Shown one piece after another: positions 31,090-38,766 of a stretch of 38,910 bases of DNA. Position numbers and translations under genes: made by a program. The DNA comes from a bacterium (GTDB lineage Bacteria > Chlamydiota > Chlamydiia > Chlamydiales > SM23-39): assembly GCA_021780355.1 (NCBI GenBank), contig JAJXYX010000031.1, positions 51,493 to 90,402 on the forward strand, given 5' to 3'. Below the pieces are notes generated by a model, which saw only the letters and a program-made list of their open reading frames with translations, ran no database searches and had not been told where the DNA came from. Position 1 is the first letter of the stretch. Each line of letters opens with the position of its first letter.

Positions 31090-31942
31090 ACGGGGCAAAA
31101 AAGTTCTTTTGTGTATCAGAAGTCGTTCTGTCCCTGCCGTGGACGAGTCCGCATCGCAAGTTATAAATTTGGATTCCGGGGATAAAGTTGATCTCTTCGT
31201 CTATATTCCTGAATAAACCAAACTCTTTAAAATAATTTAATATTTTTGTTATCGCTTGATTTTTATAAATAACAGAATGTAATTGCCATCTTCCGCCAAT
31301 TTTAAAAAACTCATTTCCAAGCGGCGAGTGTTGCATAAGGTGGGTAAAAACTGCTCGATCAGGGCGTAAATGGATTGAGGTGTGTCCGTAAGGTTTAAAG
31401 TGCATGTCGTCATCTGTATGCAGCATATCCCAATGGGCCAATTGATCGAGTTGTTCGATATAGTTACTTAAAAGATGCGGATCTCGCGCAAGAGTGAAAT
31501 CGTCTTCCAATATCCAAATTGTTTCATGTCCTTTATCTAAAGCATCTTGAAGACAAGAAAGATGACTTAACGTACATCCAATGGCTCCCGCACTGACACT
31601 TCGATGGACACAGGTTTTTCCATAAGAAGAAGCGTTTAAAGGTTCCCCTTGGTCTAGTTGGTCGGAAGCTAAACGAAAAAACACCTGTCTATCAAAAGTA
31701 AAATCCATGGGATGGTCGAATTTCATTCCGATATCATTGAATGCTTCTTGCGTTAAAGACCATCCATAGATGGCTGGTAGTCTTTGAACGGTTATGTCAA
31801 AAGATTGTAACTGTTCTATGCACCTTTTTAGCTTTTCAGGACGTTGATCTAAATTGATTAGATAAATCGCGTCAATTCCAGGAATGGACTGATGATTTTT
31901 AGAGTCTTTTATTTTTACTAGATGTTTTTCAATATTTGCCAT
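31088..31942 (-). CDS. Glycosyltransferase family 25 protein (LPS-type)
   Basis: The 284-aa product has the marks of family 25 glycosyltransferases. There is an N-terminal 'AIYLINLDQRPEKLKRC' (residues 25-41) for nucleotide-sugar binding. 'SAGAIGCTLSHLSCLQDAL' (117-135) follows, and then 'TIWILEDDFTLARD' (141-154) with the acidic EDD that replaces DxD for metal binding. Family members transfer galactose or glucose to lipooligosaccharide or to proteins in the cytoplasm or at the inner membrane. Length fits the family (about 250-290). No signal peptide is present. The start ATG at 31942 has no clear Shine-Dalgarno sequence. It is divergently arranged with the transaldolase gene across 76 AT-rich bases. 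It could modify LPS or, speculatively, the neighbouring fibre proteins. Confidence 0.85.
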   Translation of the reverse strand: MANIEKHLVKIKDSKNHQSIPGIDAIYLINLDQRPEKLKRCIEQLQSFDITVQRLPAIYGWSLTQEAFNDIGMKFDHPMDFTFDRQVFFRLASDQLDQGEPLNASSYGKTCVHRSVSAGAIGCTLSHLSCLQDALDKGHETIWILEDDFTLARDPHLLSNYIEQLDQLAHWDMLHTDDDMHFKPYGHTSIHLRPDRAVFTHLMQHSPLGNEFFKIGGRWQLHSVIYKNQAITKILNYFKEFGLFRNIDEEINFIPGIQIYNLRCGLVHGRDRTTSDTQKNFFAP

Positions 31943-32018
31943 GATTCGTATTCATTGATTTTTTTGCATTTATTTGGCATTTATAACAAACAGAACTTTT
32001 TTATAATAAAGGCTTATT

Positions 32019-32699
32019 GTGAAAATATTTTTAGATTCTGCAAATTTAAATGAATTAGAAAATTGTCTAAAACGAGGAATCGTCCGAGGGATTACTACGA
32101 ATCCATCGATTATTAGCAAAGAGCCGAAAACGAATTTCGTCAAGCACATCCAAAAAATGGCAGATCTTTGCAAAAACTATAATCAGATTTTGCCCCTTAG
32201 CGTAGAGATTTTCACACCAAATGCCTCTGAGATGTACGCTCAGGCTTCCGAGCTGCTTCAAACAATCGATTACAAAAACATCAATATCAAAATTCCTATC
32301 GGCTGGGGGGAATTAGAAGTGATTTATCGTCTGAGCCGTGAAGGTATTCCAGTGAATTGCACATGTCTTTTCAATGAAGCGCAGTGTATGCTAGCTGCCA
32401 ATGCAGGAGCGAAGTATGTCTCAATCTTTATGGGACGTCTAAAAGACATTGGAGCCGATCCTCTCCCGATTATCTCTAATGTCCGCGAGCTTTTAGAAAA
32501 AACAAATTCTCAAGCTGAAATCATCGTTGGTAGCATTCGTCATGCTAGGGATATTTCCGATGCACAGCAAGCAGGAGCTCATATCGTGACGGCCAACATG
32601 AAGTTTTTTGAAACCATGGCTATTCATCCCCAAACAACTAAATCCGTGGATGGCTTTTTAGAAGATTTCAAACAGTGGCTCTCGCCCATTAAGGTCTGA
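32019..32699 (+). CDS. Small transaldolase / fructose-6-phosphate aldolase family enzyme
   Basis: The 226-aa product starts with GTG at 32019 behind AAAGG (32008-32012). It matches the short transaldolase family (TalC/FSA): 'KIFLDSANL' with Asp6, 'GITTNPSIISK' (24-34), the Schiff-base lysine Lys91 in 'NIKIP', 'NCTCLFNEAQ' (113-122), 'AKYVSIFMGRLKDIGAD' (131-147) and 'IVGSIRH'. The enzyme would work in the cytoplasm on sugar phosphates, either transferring dihydroxyacetone between sedoheptulose-7-phosphate and glyceraldehyde-3-phosphate or cleaving fructose-6-phosphate. The residue in the 'VSIFMGR' strand is Phe137. In known enzymes Tyr at this place goes with aldolase activity and Phe with transaldolase, so transaldolase is the better guess. 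It is a single gene, convergent with the SWIM-domain gene. Confidence 0.88.
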   Translation: MKIFLDSANLNELENCLKRGIVRGITTNPSIISKEPKTNFVKHIQKMADLCKNYNQILPLSVEIFTPNASEMYAQASELLQTIDYKNINIKIPIGWGELEVIYRLSREGIPVNCTCLFNEAQCMLAANAGAKYVSIFMGRLKDIGADPLPIISNVRELLEKTNSQAEIIVGSIRHARDISDAQQAGAHIVTANMKFFETMAIHPQTTKSVDGFLEDFKQWLSPIKV

Positions 32700-32701
32700 A
32701 T

Positions 32702-32733
32702 GGAGAAAGGATCCGCACATTGTTCCTTTCTTC
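32702..32733. terminator. Possible terminator between convergent genes
   Basis: GGAGAAAGGA and TCCTTTCTTC form a 10-bp stem with one G-U pair and a 12-base loop just after the transaldolase stop. There is no clean U tract, so strength is uncertain. Confidence 0.45.
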
Positions 32734-32780
32734 ATTCTTAAGGGGTGTTGACTCATCAGTTCCTAATTTCTGGACTTGTT

Positions 32781-33560
32781 TCATTTCTTTTTTTCGGTAT
32801 GTTTTTTATTTATTGCTTGCTTTGTTTTCACCTCTTTTACGGATAGATCAGCTCCTGGATCCATTTCAATACCAAAGAGAGCTGAAAGGTCGTTTTCAGC
32901 AAGAGCGTCTGGAGATTCCGGCGCGATGAGGGAGCTTCCTTTTCCTGCAGAGGCAATCAACTCCAGTTGGTCCACGTTTCTTAAGGTAAAGAGCCATTCA
33001 GGTTTGGTATCTAAAGAGGCTCCAATACCGTATAAAACAGCAGCGATATGCTTGCACATGCCAGCGTAATCCGGACAAGAACAGCTCATTTTGATTTCTT
33101 TAGGTTTTGGAAAAAGGCCAGATTCTTTTTCAGTGAGCAGAGTCATGACCCCTTTGGAAAATTTTCCTTGCAATAGCTCAATGAGCGAATCAATTTTTCC
33201 TGAACAGGCTTGAACCAAACTTTGCCATTTATTTTCTATCATGGTTTGAATATCAATGCTGATTTCGTAAAGATCTGATCCCATGACTTTTGCTTTGATT
33301 TGTCCCTTGGTGATCTGTAAGTCGATTACAGACCCATTGCGAACATAGGTACGGCCCCTGGGGAGCCGATTTTCAAAATCGCTAAAACTCTCTAGATGAT
33401 CGCACCAAGCCTTCCCCCAAAATGTCTGGGCGATTTTTTTTCCTTCGATGACAATAGGGTTTAGTTTTTGTCCTTTTTTGGCCAATTTTTCAACTAGCTT
33501 TTTCGCTTTTGCTTTTCTTTCTGCAACAGGCACATAAGGCGCCCATCCACCGTATCTCAT
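32781..33560 (-). CDS. SWIM zinc-finger protein (259 aa), partner of the SNF2 helicase
   Basis: The diagnostic feature is the SWIM motif CxCx6CxH at residues 160-171 ('CSCPDYAGMCKH'), followed by 'IAAVLYGIG'. The N-terminal part has 'RYGGWAPYVPVAERK' and 'FWGKAWCDHLE', typical of bacterial SWIM proteins found next to SNF2-type helicases, and a basic segment at 14-32. The C-terminus is Lys-rich. The SWIM finger is thought to bind DNA or protein. Together with the upstream SNF2 gene (10 bases away, same strand) it probably forms a two-gene unit for chromatin-like DNA remodelling or repair. The start ATG at 33560 lies close to the upstream stop, which supports co-transcription. Confidence 0.85.
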   Translation of the reverse strand: MRYGGWAPYVPVAERKAKAKKLVEKLAKKGQKLNPIVIEGKKIAQTFWGKAWCDHLESFSDFENRLPRGRTYVRNGSVIDLQITKGQIKAKVMGSDLYEISIDIQTMIENKWQSLVQACSGKIDSLIELLQGKFSKGVMTLLTEKESGLFPKPKEIKMSCSCPDYAGMCKHIAAVLYGIGASLDTKPEWLFTLRNVDQLELIASAGKGSSLIAPESPDALAENDLSALFGIEMDPGADLSVKEVKTKQAINKKHTEKKK

Positions 33561-33570
33561 AGTTATTCCT

Positions 33571-36285
33571 TTATGTAATGACTCGCTGAATGTCTAGCGA
33601 AACGAGTTGTAATAATTGTTCGTTATTCATTTCTGTGAGGGAAATTTCCCCCTCCCCCTCCAGCAATTCTTGCGAAAGAGCTTTTTTCGAAGAGATCATG
33701 GCATCAATTTTTTCTTCAATAGTTCCCAAGCACATAAATTTATGGACAAGGACAGGATTTTTTTGTCCAATTCTGTACGCACGGTCTGTGGCTTGATTTT
33801 CTACGGCAGGATTCCACCAGCGATCGAAATGGATGACGTGGGAGGCTCTTGTCAAGGTAAGTCCTGTGCCCCCGGCTTTAAGAGACAAAACAAAAAAAGG
33901 AGCGCCGCGAGGTTCTTGGAACTTCGTGACTAGTTCACTTCGTTGGGCAATGGGCGTGTCTCCATGAAGCATCAATCCTTCTTGGCCAAAAATTTGATGT
34001 AAAAAGTGAGACAGATGGGGGATGATTTCTCGAAATTGTGTAAAAATTAAGACTTTTTCCTGTTTTTCCGAAATTTCCTCGCAAATTTCACGCAGACGCA
34101 TCCATTTGCCGCTTGATTTTTCAGCGTATTCCCCATACCCGAGGCATTGTGCTGGATGATTACAAATTTGCTTGAGTTTCATAAGCGATGAGAGAATAAG
34201 GCCTCGTCGATGAATCCCTTCTGTTTTTTCTAATTGCTCGGCCAGCTCTTTGATTGTCTCGCTGTACAAGCGAATTTGTTCTTTGCTGAGCGTACAATGC
34301 GCGTGCATTTCTGTTTTATCGGGAAGATCTGTGATGATTTTCTTATCGCTTTTGAGTCTTCGTAAAATATAGGGCTGGGTTAAAGAGCGCAAAACTTCAA
34401 TATGATTAGGCCTTTTCGTAAAACTTGCAAAAATTTTGCTGGACCCCAAAAGACCTGGAGAGGTGAAATCAAAAAGAGACCATAAATCGCCAAGCCGATT
34501 TTCAACAGGCGTTCCAGTTAAGGCAAACCGCACTTCCGAGTGAATCGTTTTAACAGCTCTCGTTTGTTTAGCTCCTGGATTTTTAATCGCTTGGGCCTCA
34601 TCCAAAATGAGTACATCCCACTGCGTTGTTTGCAGCCAATCCAAGCGCGCTACAAACGAGTAGGTCGTCAAGACAAGATCTACGTCCTTGAGGCCGCCTT
34701 GCGCGCAGTCATTGAAGGAAGGATGGGCTACATAAATACGAAGAGAGGGGGCGAATTTGGCAGATTCAGAAAGCCAATTGCCTAAAAGAGAAGCGGGGAC
34801 AATCAATAAGTGAGGTTTTTTAGAAACGGCTCGATGTCGAATTAAGAGAAGAAAGGACAACACTTGGATCGTTTTTCCTAAACCCATGTCATCTGCCAAA
34901 CAGCCGCCCAATTTTAATTGATAAAGCAGCCAAAGCCATTGAACTCCTTTGTTCTGGTAGGATCTTAATTTGGCCTTAAGATGTGTCTCTAAAATAGGAT
35001 CGACTTCTTCCCTCGGTTGTTTAAGTTGATCCAAAACGCTTTTAAGCCACTGGCCTGCTTTAACAGAAGACCATTCTGCCGAAACATCTGTTTCAACTTC
35101 TTCTGTCATTTTTGCGCCGCCGCTAGCTAATAGGCGAAGCCCCTCTGCCATGGAAATCCCGTGCCGAGCTCCTTTTTTAAGATGTTCCCATTTTGATAAG
35201 ACAGCATTTAATTGATCTCGGTCAATTTCGACCCATTGTCCTTTGATCTTGATAAAATTCCCAGAAGTAGCCTGGATCTCTTGCCACTCGGCCATGGTAA
35301 GCTTTTCCCCATTTCCAAGAGCCAAACTGACATGAAAATCCATGAGAGCATTGAGTCCTAGTTGAGAAGTAGGTTGATCCCCTAAATGAACATGAACTTT
35401 AAGTCTTGGGCGTGAGGACGAGCTCCACCAATTGGGAACTCGAACTACGATTCCGCTAGCTTCCATAGTCGGGATCTCTTGCAAAAAGCGATGCGCTTCA
35501 TGAACACTCCAAGGCAGCGCCTGAAAAACAGCTCCAGAATCAACAAGTTCTTTAATAAAGGGACAGGTCTCAGCGGCCCTTTGTACGGGTTTTAGTAGAG
35601 CCAGCAAAGCTTCTCTATGACTTTCTCCTGCGTAATCGAGCAAAGCCCGTTTTAAAGGCAAATGCTGCGCAGCAGATTGGAGAGACAATTGCGTAGTGTA
35701 TGTTGCAAGAAAAGCAAAAGGGCGAGCTTCATCCCGTTTGTTTTCTGCCAAATGAAAACATACTCTTCCAACCAAATTCCATTGGGGATCATATTGTTGT
35801 AAATATTGCTGTAAAGAACCTGGAAAAGCTTTTAGTTCATCTCTAAAAGCCTGTTCTAAACGAACCCACAAATTGAAAAAGACTTCAGGAGTTAAATAAT
35901 CGGCCCCCTTCATAAAAGGCGCTCTTTGAATCATCTCCAGGAGGGCTTCTTCCGAAGGGGGGGCTAGGGAAGGTAGATCTTCTAATGGACCTAATTTACA
36001 AGCTTGAATGACAAGCCCTCTAGCAAAATCTCGCCAAAATTGCACGTGAGTTGGCAAAGTGCCCATAGCCAACATACCCAGATGTAAAATAGCAAGAGGT
36101 TCAGGCTTATCGATAAAAGACTGAACAGTTTTAAAAGGAAGAAGGTGTTCTTCAGAGGAAAAGCTGAAATAAAGCCTCCCATCAGGAGAAAGGCATAAAT
36201 CAACAAAGCTATCTATCATGAAACCAACATATTTTCTTAAAAAGGTAGTTATCATAACAAGATTAGATTTTAAAGAAAATAACAT
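33571..36285 (-). CDS. SNF2-family DNA helicase/translocase (up to 904 aa)
   Basis: The C-terminal half has the full SNF2 motor: motif I 'LADDMGLGKTIQ' (residues 463-474 of the longest frame), motif II 'DEAQAIKNP' (562-570), motif III 'FALTGTPVENRLGDLW' (587-602), motif IV 'KVLIFTQFREI', and motifs V-VI 'SLKAGGTGLTLTRASHV' and 'ENQATDRAYRIGQ' (801-841). The N-terminal 440 residues are a family-specific region without a recognised fold. Such proteins use ATP to move along or remodel DNA; the cellular role in bacteria is poorly known, with RapA-like transcription recycling one option. The true start is uncertain: ATGs at 36285, 36255 and 36219 all lack a clear Shine-Dalgarno, and the last gives 'MIDSFVDLCLSPDGRLYF', a plausible N-terminus. 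It is upstream of, and likely co-transcribed with, the SWIM gene. Confidence 0.9.
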   Translation of the reverse strand: MLFSLKSNLVMITTFLRKYVGFMIDSFVDLCLSPDGRLYFSFSSEEHLLPFKTVQSFIDKPEPLAILHLGMLAMGTLPTHVQFWRDFARGLVIQACKLGPLEDLPSLAPPSEEALLEMIQRAPFMKGADYLTPEVFFNLWVRLEQAFRDELKAFPGSLQQYLQQYDPQWNLVGRVCFHLAENKRDEARPFAFLATYTTQLSLQSAAQHLPLKRALLDYAGESHREALLALLKPVQRAAETCPFIKELVDSGAVFQALPWSVHEAHRFLQEIPTMEASGIVVRVPNWWSSSSRPRLKVHVHLGDQPTSQLGLNALMDFHVSLALGNGEKLTMAEWQEIQATSGNFIKIKGQWVEIDRDQLNAVLSKWEHLKKGARHGISMAEGLRLLASGGAKMTEEVETDVSAEWSSVKAGQWLKSVLDQLKQPREEVDPILETHLKAKLRSYQNKGVQWLWLLYQLKLGGCLADDMGLGKTIQVLSFLLLIRHRAVSKKPHLLIVPASLLGNWLSESAKFAPSLRIYVAHPSFNDCAQGGLKDVDLVLTTYSFVARLDWLQTTQWDVLILDEAQAIKNPGAKQTRAVKTIHSEVRFALTGTPVENRLGDLWSLFDFTSPGLLGSSKIFASFTKRPNHIEVLRSLTQPYILRRLKSDKKIITDLPDKTEMHAHCTLSKEQIRLYSETIKELAEQLEKTEGIHRRGLILSSLMKLKQICNHPAQCLGYGEYAEKSSGKWMRLREICEEISEKQEKVLIFTQFREIIPHLSHFLHQIFGQEGLMLHGDTPIAQRSELVTKFQEPRGAPFFVLSLKAGGTGLTLTRASHVIHFDRWWNPAVENQATDRAYRIGQKNPVLVHKFMCLGTIEEKIDAMISSKKALSQELLEGEGEISLTEMNNEQLLQLVSLDIQRVIT

Positions 36286-36367
36286 TTGAACAACTGGTTT
36301 GCTGCATTGGCAGCTGACCTCATCTACCGATCGTGAATCAAAAAGAGATAAGGTAGAAAAATACTCA

Positions 36368-36395
36368 TTGCCTGCAAGGAAGTCCTCGATATAAT
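36368..36395 (+). promoter_or_regulatory. Candidate sigma-70-type promoter
   Basis: TTGCCT (36368-36373), a 16-base spacer and a perfect TATAAT (36390-36395) predict a start of transcription near 36402. That is the first base of the inverted repeat described next. Confidence 0.55.
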
Positions 36396-36402
36396 ATACG
36401 GA

Positions 36403-36519
36403 CAGCGATTCCCGCTAAGACATTTTCTCGAGAGAAAAGTCCAGATGGAATTAGCGAACTTTTTTTCGAATCATCATTATCTAGCAATGACTTAGGATCG
36501 TTTTCAGCGGGAATCGCTG
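36403..36519 (+). ncRNA. Candidate structured RNA or leader closed by a 14-bp inverted repeat
   Basis: CAGCGATTCCCGCT (36403-36416) is perfectly complementary to AGCGGGAATCGCTG (36506-36519), with 89 bases between. The predicted promoter starts transcription next to the left arm, so the two ends of a 117-base RNA would pair. An internal hairpin is visible at 36420-36440 (TTTTCT-CGAG-AGAAAA, plus AC/GT with a bulge). The copy ATATACGGA flanks both sides in direct orientation. No U-rich terminator follows, so it may be the 5' leader of the aminotransferase gene at 36556 rather than a free RNA. It could also be a small mobile or imperfect insertion sequence remnant. Confidence 0.4.
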
Positions 36520-36555
36520 ATATACGGAAATAATGGTTTTTAATGTGGGGTAAAA

Positions 36556-37419
36556 ATGGGAACTTTTCACTATGTAAATGGAGCCTTTGTCCCGGAAGAG
36601 AAGGCCTATGTAAGCGCTCTTGATTTAAGCGTACTGAGAGGCTATGGCGTCTTTGACTATGTGCAAGTTTATCAAGGTAGAGCCTTTCACTTGCAGGATC
36701 ATTTAGAGCGTTTAAAATGGTCTGCTGAACAAGTCGAACTCTCTTTACCTATGGGTCTTGCAGAATTGGATCAATTAGTTCAACAGCTGCTCGCCAAAAA
36801 TCCATCCATCGATGCCGGTGTCCGCTTGATTGTCACAGGAGGTCCTAGTGGTCAAGATCAACTCCTTCCTGATGCTGGATCTCATCTAATTTTATTGTTT
36901 CATCCTTATACTCCCCCTCCTGAAAAATATTACACTCATGGAATGAAAGCTGTCACGACCAACCTTCTGAGAATTATTCCTTCCGTTAAAACAACGAATT
37001 ATATGCCCGCTATTTTTGCGATGAATAAAGCAAAACAGCGTGGATTCGATGACGCGATTTATCTAAGTGACCGACAAGAGCTTTTAGAAGGAACCATTTC
37101 TAATGTTTTTTTCTTTAAAGACGGAAAAATCATCACTTCTGATTCCAATAGCATAGTCAAAGGAGTGACTCGGTCGATTCTCCTTCGGCTCGCCGAGCCC
37201 CATTTCCCTATAGAATATCGTTCTTTGCCGCTTTCGGAAGTCTCTTCTTGCCAAGAGGCCTTTTTATGCTCAAGTCGCAAAGAAGTGGCGCCCTTGGTGC
37301 AAATCGATGACATTGTGATCGGGACAGGTAAACCGGGGCCCTCTTCGGCTAAGCTGCGCTCCTTATTTCAAGACTATGTAGCAAACTACTTTGCCAAAAC
37401 CCTTCAGCCGGTTTGTTAA
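36556..37419 (+). CDS. Class IV (fold-type IV) PLP-dependent aminotransferase
   Basis: The 287-aa product starts at ATG 36556 behind TGGGG. It shows the fold-type IV signature: 'VLRGYGVFDYVQVYQGR' (26-42), 'LQDHLERLKWSA' (46-57), the PLP lysine Lys145 in 'SVKTTNYM', 'DDAIYLSDRQELLEGTISNV' (165-184) with Glu178, and 'GVTRSILLRLA' for cofactor phosphate binding. Length fits the family. Members include branched-chain amino acid aminotransferase, D-amino acid aminotransferase and aminodeoxychorismate lyase. The substrate cannot be read safely from these motifs, and the single-gene context gives no help. A 150-base leader with a strong inverted repeat precedes it, so expression may be controlled at the RNA level. 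Confidence 0.88.
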   Translation: MGTFHYVNGAFVPEEKAYVSALDLSVLRGYGVFDYVQVYQGRAFHLQDHLERLKWSAEQVELSLPMGLAELDQLVQQLLAKNPSIDAGVRLIVTGGPSGQDQLLPDAGSHLILLFHPYTPPPEKYYTHGMKAVTTNLLRIIPSVKTTNYMPAIFAMNKAKQRGFDDAIYLSDRQELLEGTISNVFFFKDGKIITSDSNSIVKGVTRSILLRLAEPHFPIEYRSLPLSEVSSCQEAFLCSSRKEVAPLVQIDDIVIGTGKPGPSSAKLRSLFQDYVANYFAKTLQPVC

Positions 37420-37486
37420 AAAAAGTAAATCATTTTTTGCCCTAACCCTCTCTTTTTTAGAGCTTTATCTAACCTTCTGCACATTT

Positions 37487-37539
37487 TGAGTGATTTTACT
37501 CAGTATATTGAGTAAAATCACTCATAACAGTGAGTGAGT
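37487..37539 (+). promoter_or_regulatory. Operator-like array of TGAGT/ACTCA half-sites at 11-bp spacing
   Basis: Half-sites lie at 37487 (TGAGT), 37498 (ACTCA), 37509 (TGAGT), 37520 (ACTCA) and 37531 (TGAGT), alternating in orientation at exactly 11-bp steps; an extra TGAGT overlaps at 37535. The first four form a perfect 16-bp inverted repeat with a 6-base centre. The array ends 6 bases before the ATG of the ATPase gene and overlaps a possible GTG start at 37534. It resembles a cooperative repressor site on one face of the helix. As RNA it would form a stable hairpin near the ribosome binding site. Confidence 0.65.
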
Positions 37540-37545
37540 AGATTG

Positions 37546-38757
37546 ATGAAAAAAAGACCCGTCTTTCGCGAGATCGTTGAACGTTTACAACAACCTCGAA
37601 AATTTATTCAGGTTCTTTTAGGGCCTAGGCAGGTGGGCAAAACAACATTAGCCCTTCAAGCGGCAGAAGAAATCCATCAACCAAGCCATTATGCCTCAGC
37701 GGATTTAGCCTCACTGCAAGATTTATCCTGGCTGGTTCAGCAATGGGAAATAGCAAGACTCAAAGTCGACTCCACCCATGGAGCGTTATTTGTCATCGAT
37801 GAGATACAAAAAATCCCTAATTGGTCTGAAGTGGTGAAAGCTTTATGGGATGAAGACACAAGAAAAAAAATCAATCTTTCGGTGATGATCTTAGGCTCTT
37901 CTCCTTGGTTAGTGCAAAAAAGTCTTTTTGAAAGTTTGGCTGGTCGCTTTGAAATCATCCCGATCACTCACTGGTCTTATCCAGAAATGAAAGAGATTTT
38001 TGGTTTGTCTTTAGATGAATACATTTACTTTGGAGGCTACCCGGGATCAGCTTCGCTCATTGACAAAGAAGATCCTACTCGCTGGATGAATTATATTAGT
38101 GATTCTCTCATTGAAACAACGATATCGAGAGACATTTTATTGATGACCCAAGTGAATAAGCCTGTTTTACTTCGCAGATTGTTTCAATTGAGCTGCCAAT
38201 ATTCTGGACAAATTCTTTCCTATTCCAAAATGTTAGGGCCTTTACAAGATGCAGGCAATACGACAACATTAGCTCACTATCTAGATCTTCTATCGGGAGC
38301 AGGGTTATTATGCGGATTGCAAAAATTTGCAAATCAACCGGTTCGACAAAAAAATTCGAGTCCCAAATTAATGGTGTATAATACCGCTCTCATGAGCGCA
38401 CAAACAGGAAAAACATTTAAAGAGGCCAGATCCGATTCAGCTTATTGGGGACGGCTTGTCGAATCGGCAGTCGGCGCCCATCTTTTAAATCAGATCCGCT
38501 CCTCGCGGTCAGAGCTTTTTTATTGGAGGGAAAAAGATCAGGAAGTGGATTTTGTCGTTCACGATAAAAAACATCTCATTGCCCTAGAGGTAAAATCGGG
38601 ATCAGAATTTTTTAGACGCTCTGGCATGGATCTATTTTCGTCTGAATTTAAACCTCAAAAATGCTTGCTTATCGGAAGAGAGGGCGTTTCTTTAGAAGAA
38701 TTTCTACAAGCGTCGCTTTCCAAGTTGTTTTCTTTGTCTCGACTTTGCAACTTTTAA
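37546..38757 (+). CDS. AAA ATPase with DUF4143 (AAA_14 family), 403 aa
   Basis: ATG at 37546 is chosen; a GTG four codons upstream lies inside the half-site array. Residues 26-34 form a Walker A (GPRQVGKTT) and 81-90 a Walker B (LFVIDEIQKI). The middle has 'YPEMKEIFGLSLDEYIYFGG' and a winged-helix-like 'LARYL'-type region ('SYSKMLGPLQDAGNTTTLAHYL' in part). The C-terminal DUF4143 part has 'LVESAVGAHLLNQI', 'YWREKDQEVDFVV' and 'LIALEVKSGS', an E-VDFV...EVKS pattern like PD-(D/E)XK nuclease folds. The family is widespread in bacteria and archaea, and its role is unknown. There is no signal peptide or membrane segment. Nothing links it to the fibre genes. Confidence 0.88.
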   Translation: MKKRPVFREIVERLQQPRKFIQVLLGPRQVGKTTLALQAAEEIHQPSHYASADLASLQDLSWLVQQWEIARLKVDSTHGALFVIDEIQKIPNWSEVVKALWDEDTRKKINLSVMILGSSPWLVQKSLFESLAGRFEIIPITHWSYPEMKEIFGLSLDEYIYFGGYPGSASLIDKEDPTRWMNYISDSLIETTISRDILLMTQVNKPVLLRRLFQLSCQYSGQILSYSKMLGPLQDAGNTTTLAHYLDLLSGAGLLCGLQKFANQPVRQKNSSPKLMVYNTALMSAQTGKTFKEARSDSAYWGRLVESAVGAHLLNQIRSSRSELFYWREKDQEVDFVVHDKKHLIALEVKSGSEFFRRSGMDLFSSEFKPQKCLLIGREGVSLEEFLQASLSKLFSLSRLCNF

Positions 38758-38766
38758 TTGCCTAGC

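Noticed and set aside
31943-32018. TATAAT at 32002-32007 as promoter of the transaldolase gene
   Set aside because: It overlaps the RBS region and is only 11 bases from the start codon, so a transcript from it would lose the Shine-Dalgarno; -35 spacing is also poor.
32720-33069. Plus-strand frames opposite the SWIM gene
   Set aside because: They lie antisense to a gene with clear domain evidence and show no recognisable features.
34540-34785. 81-codon plus-strand frame opposite the SNF2 helicase
   Set aside because: Antisense to the conserved helicase core, with no start signals.
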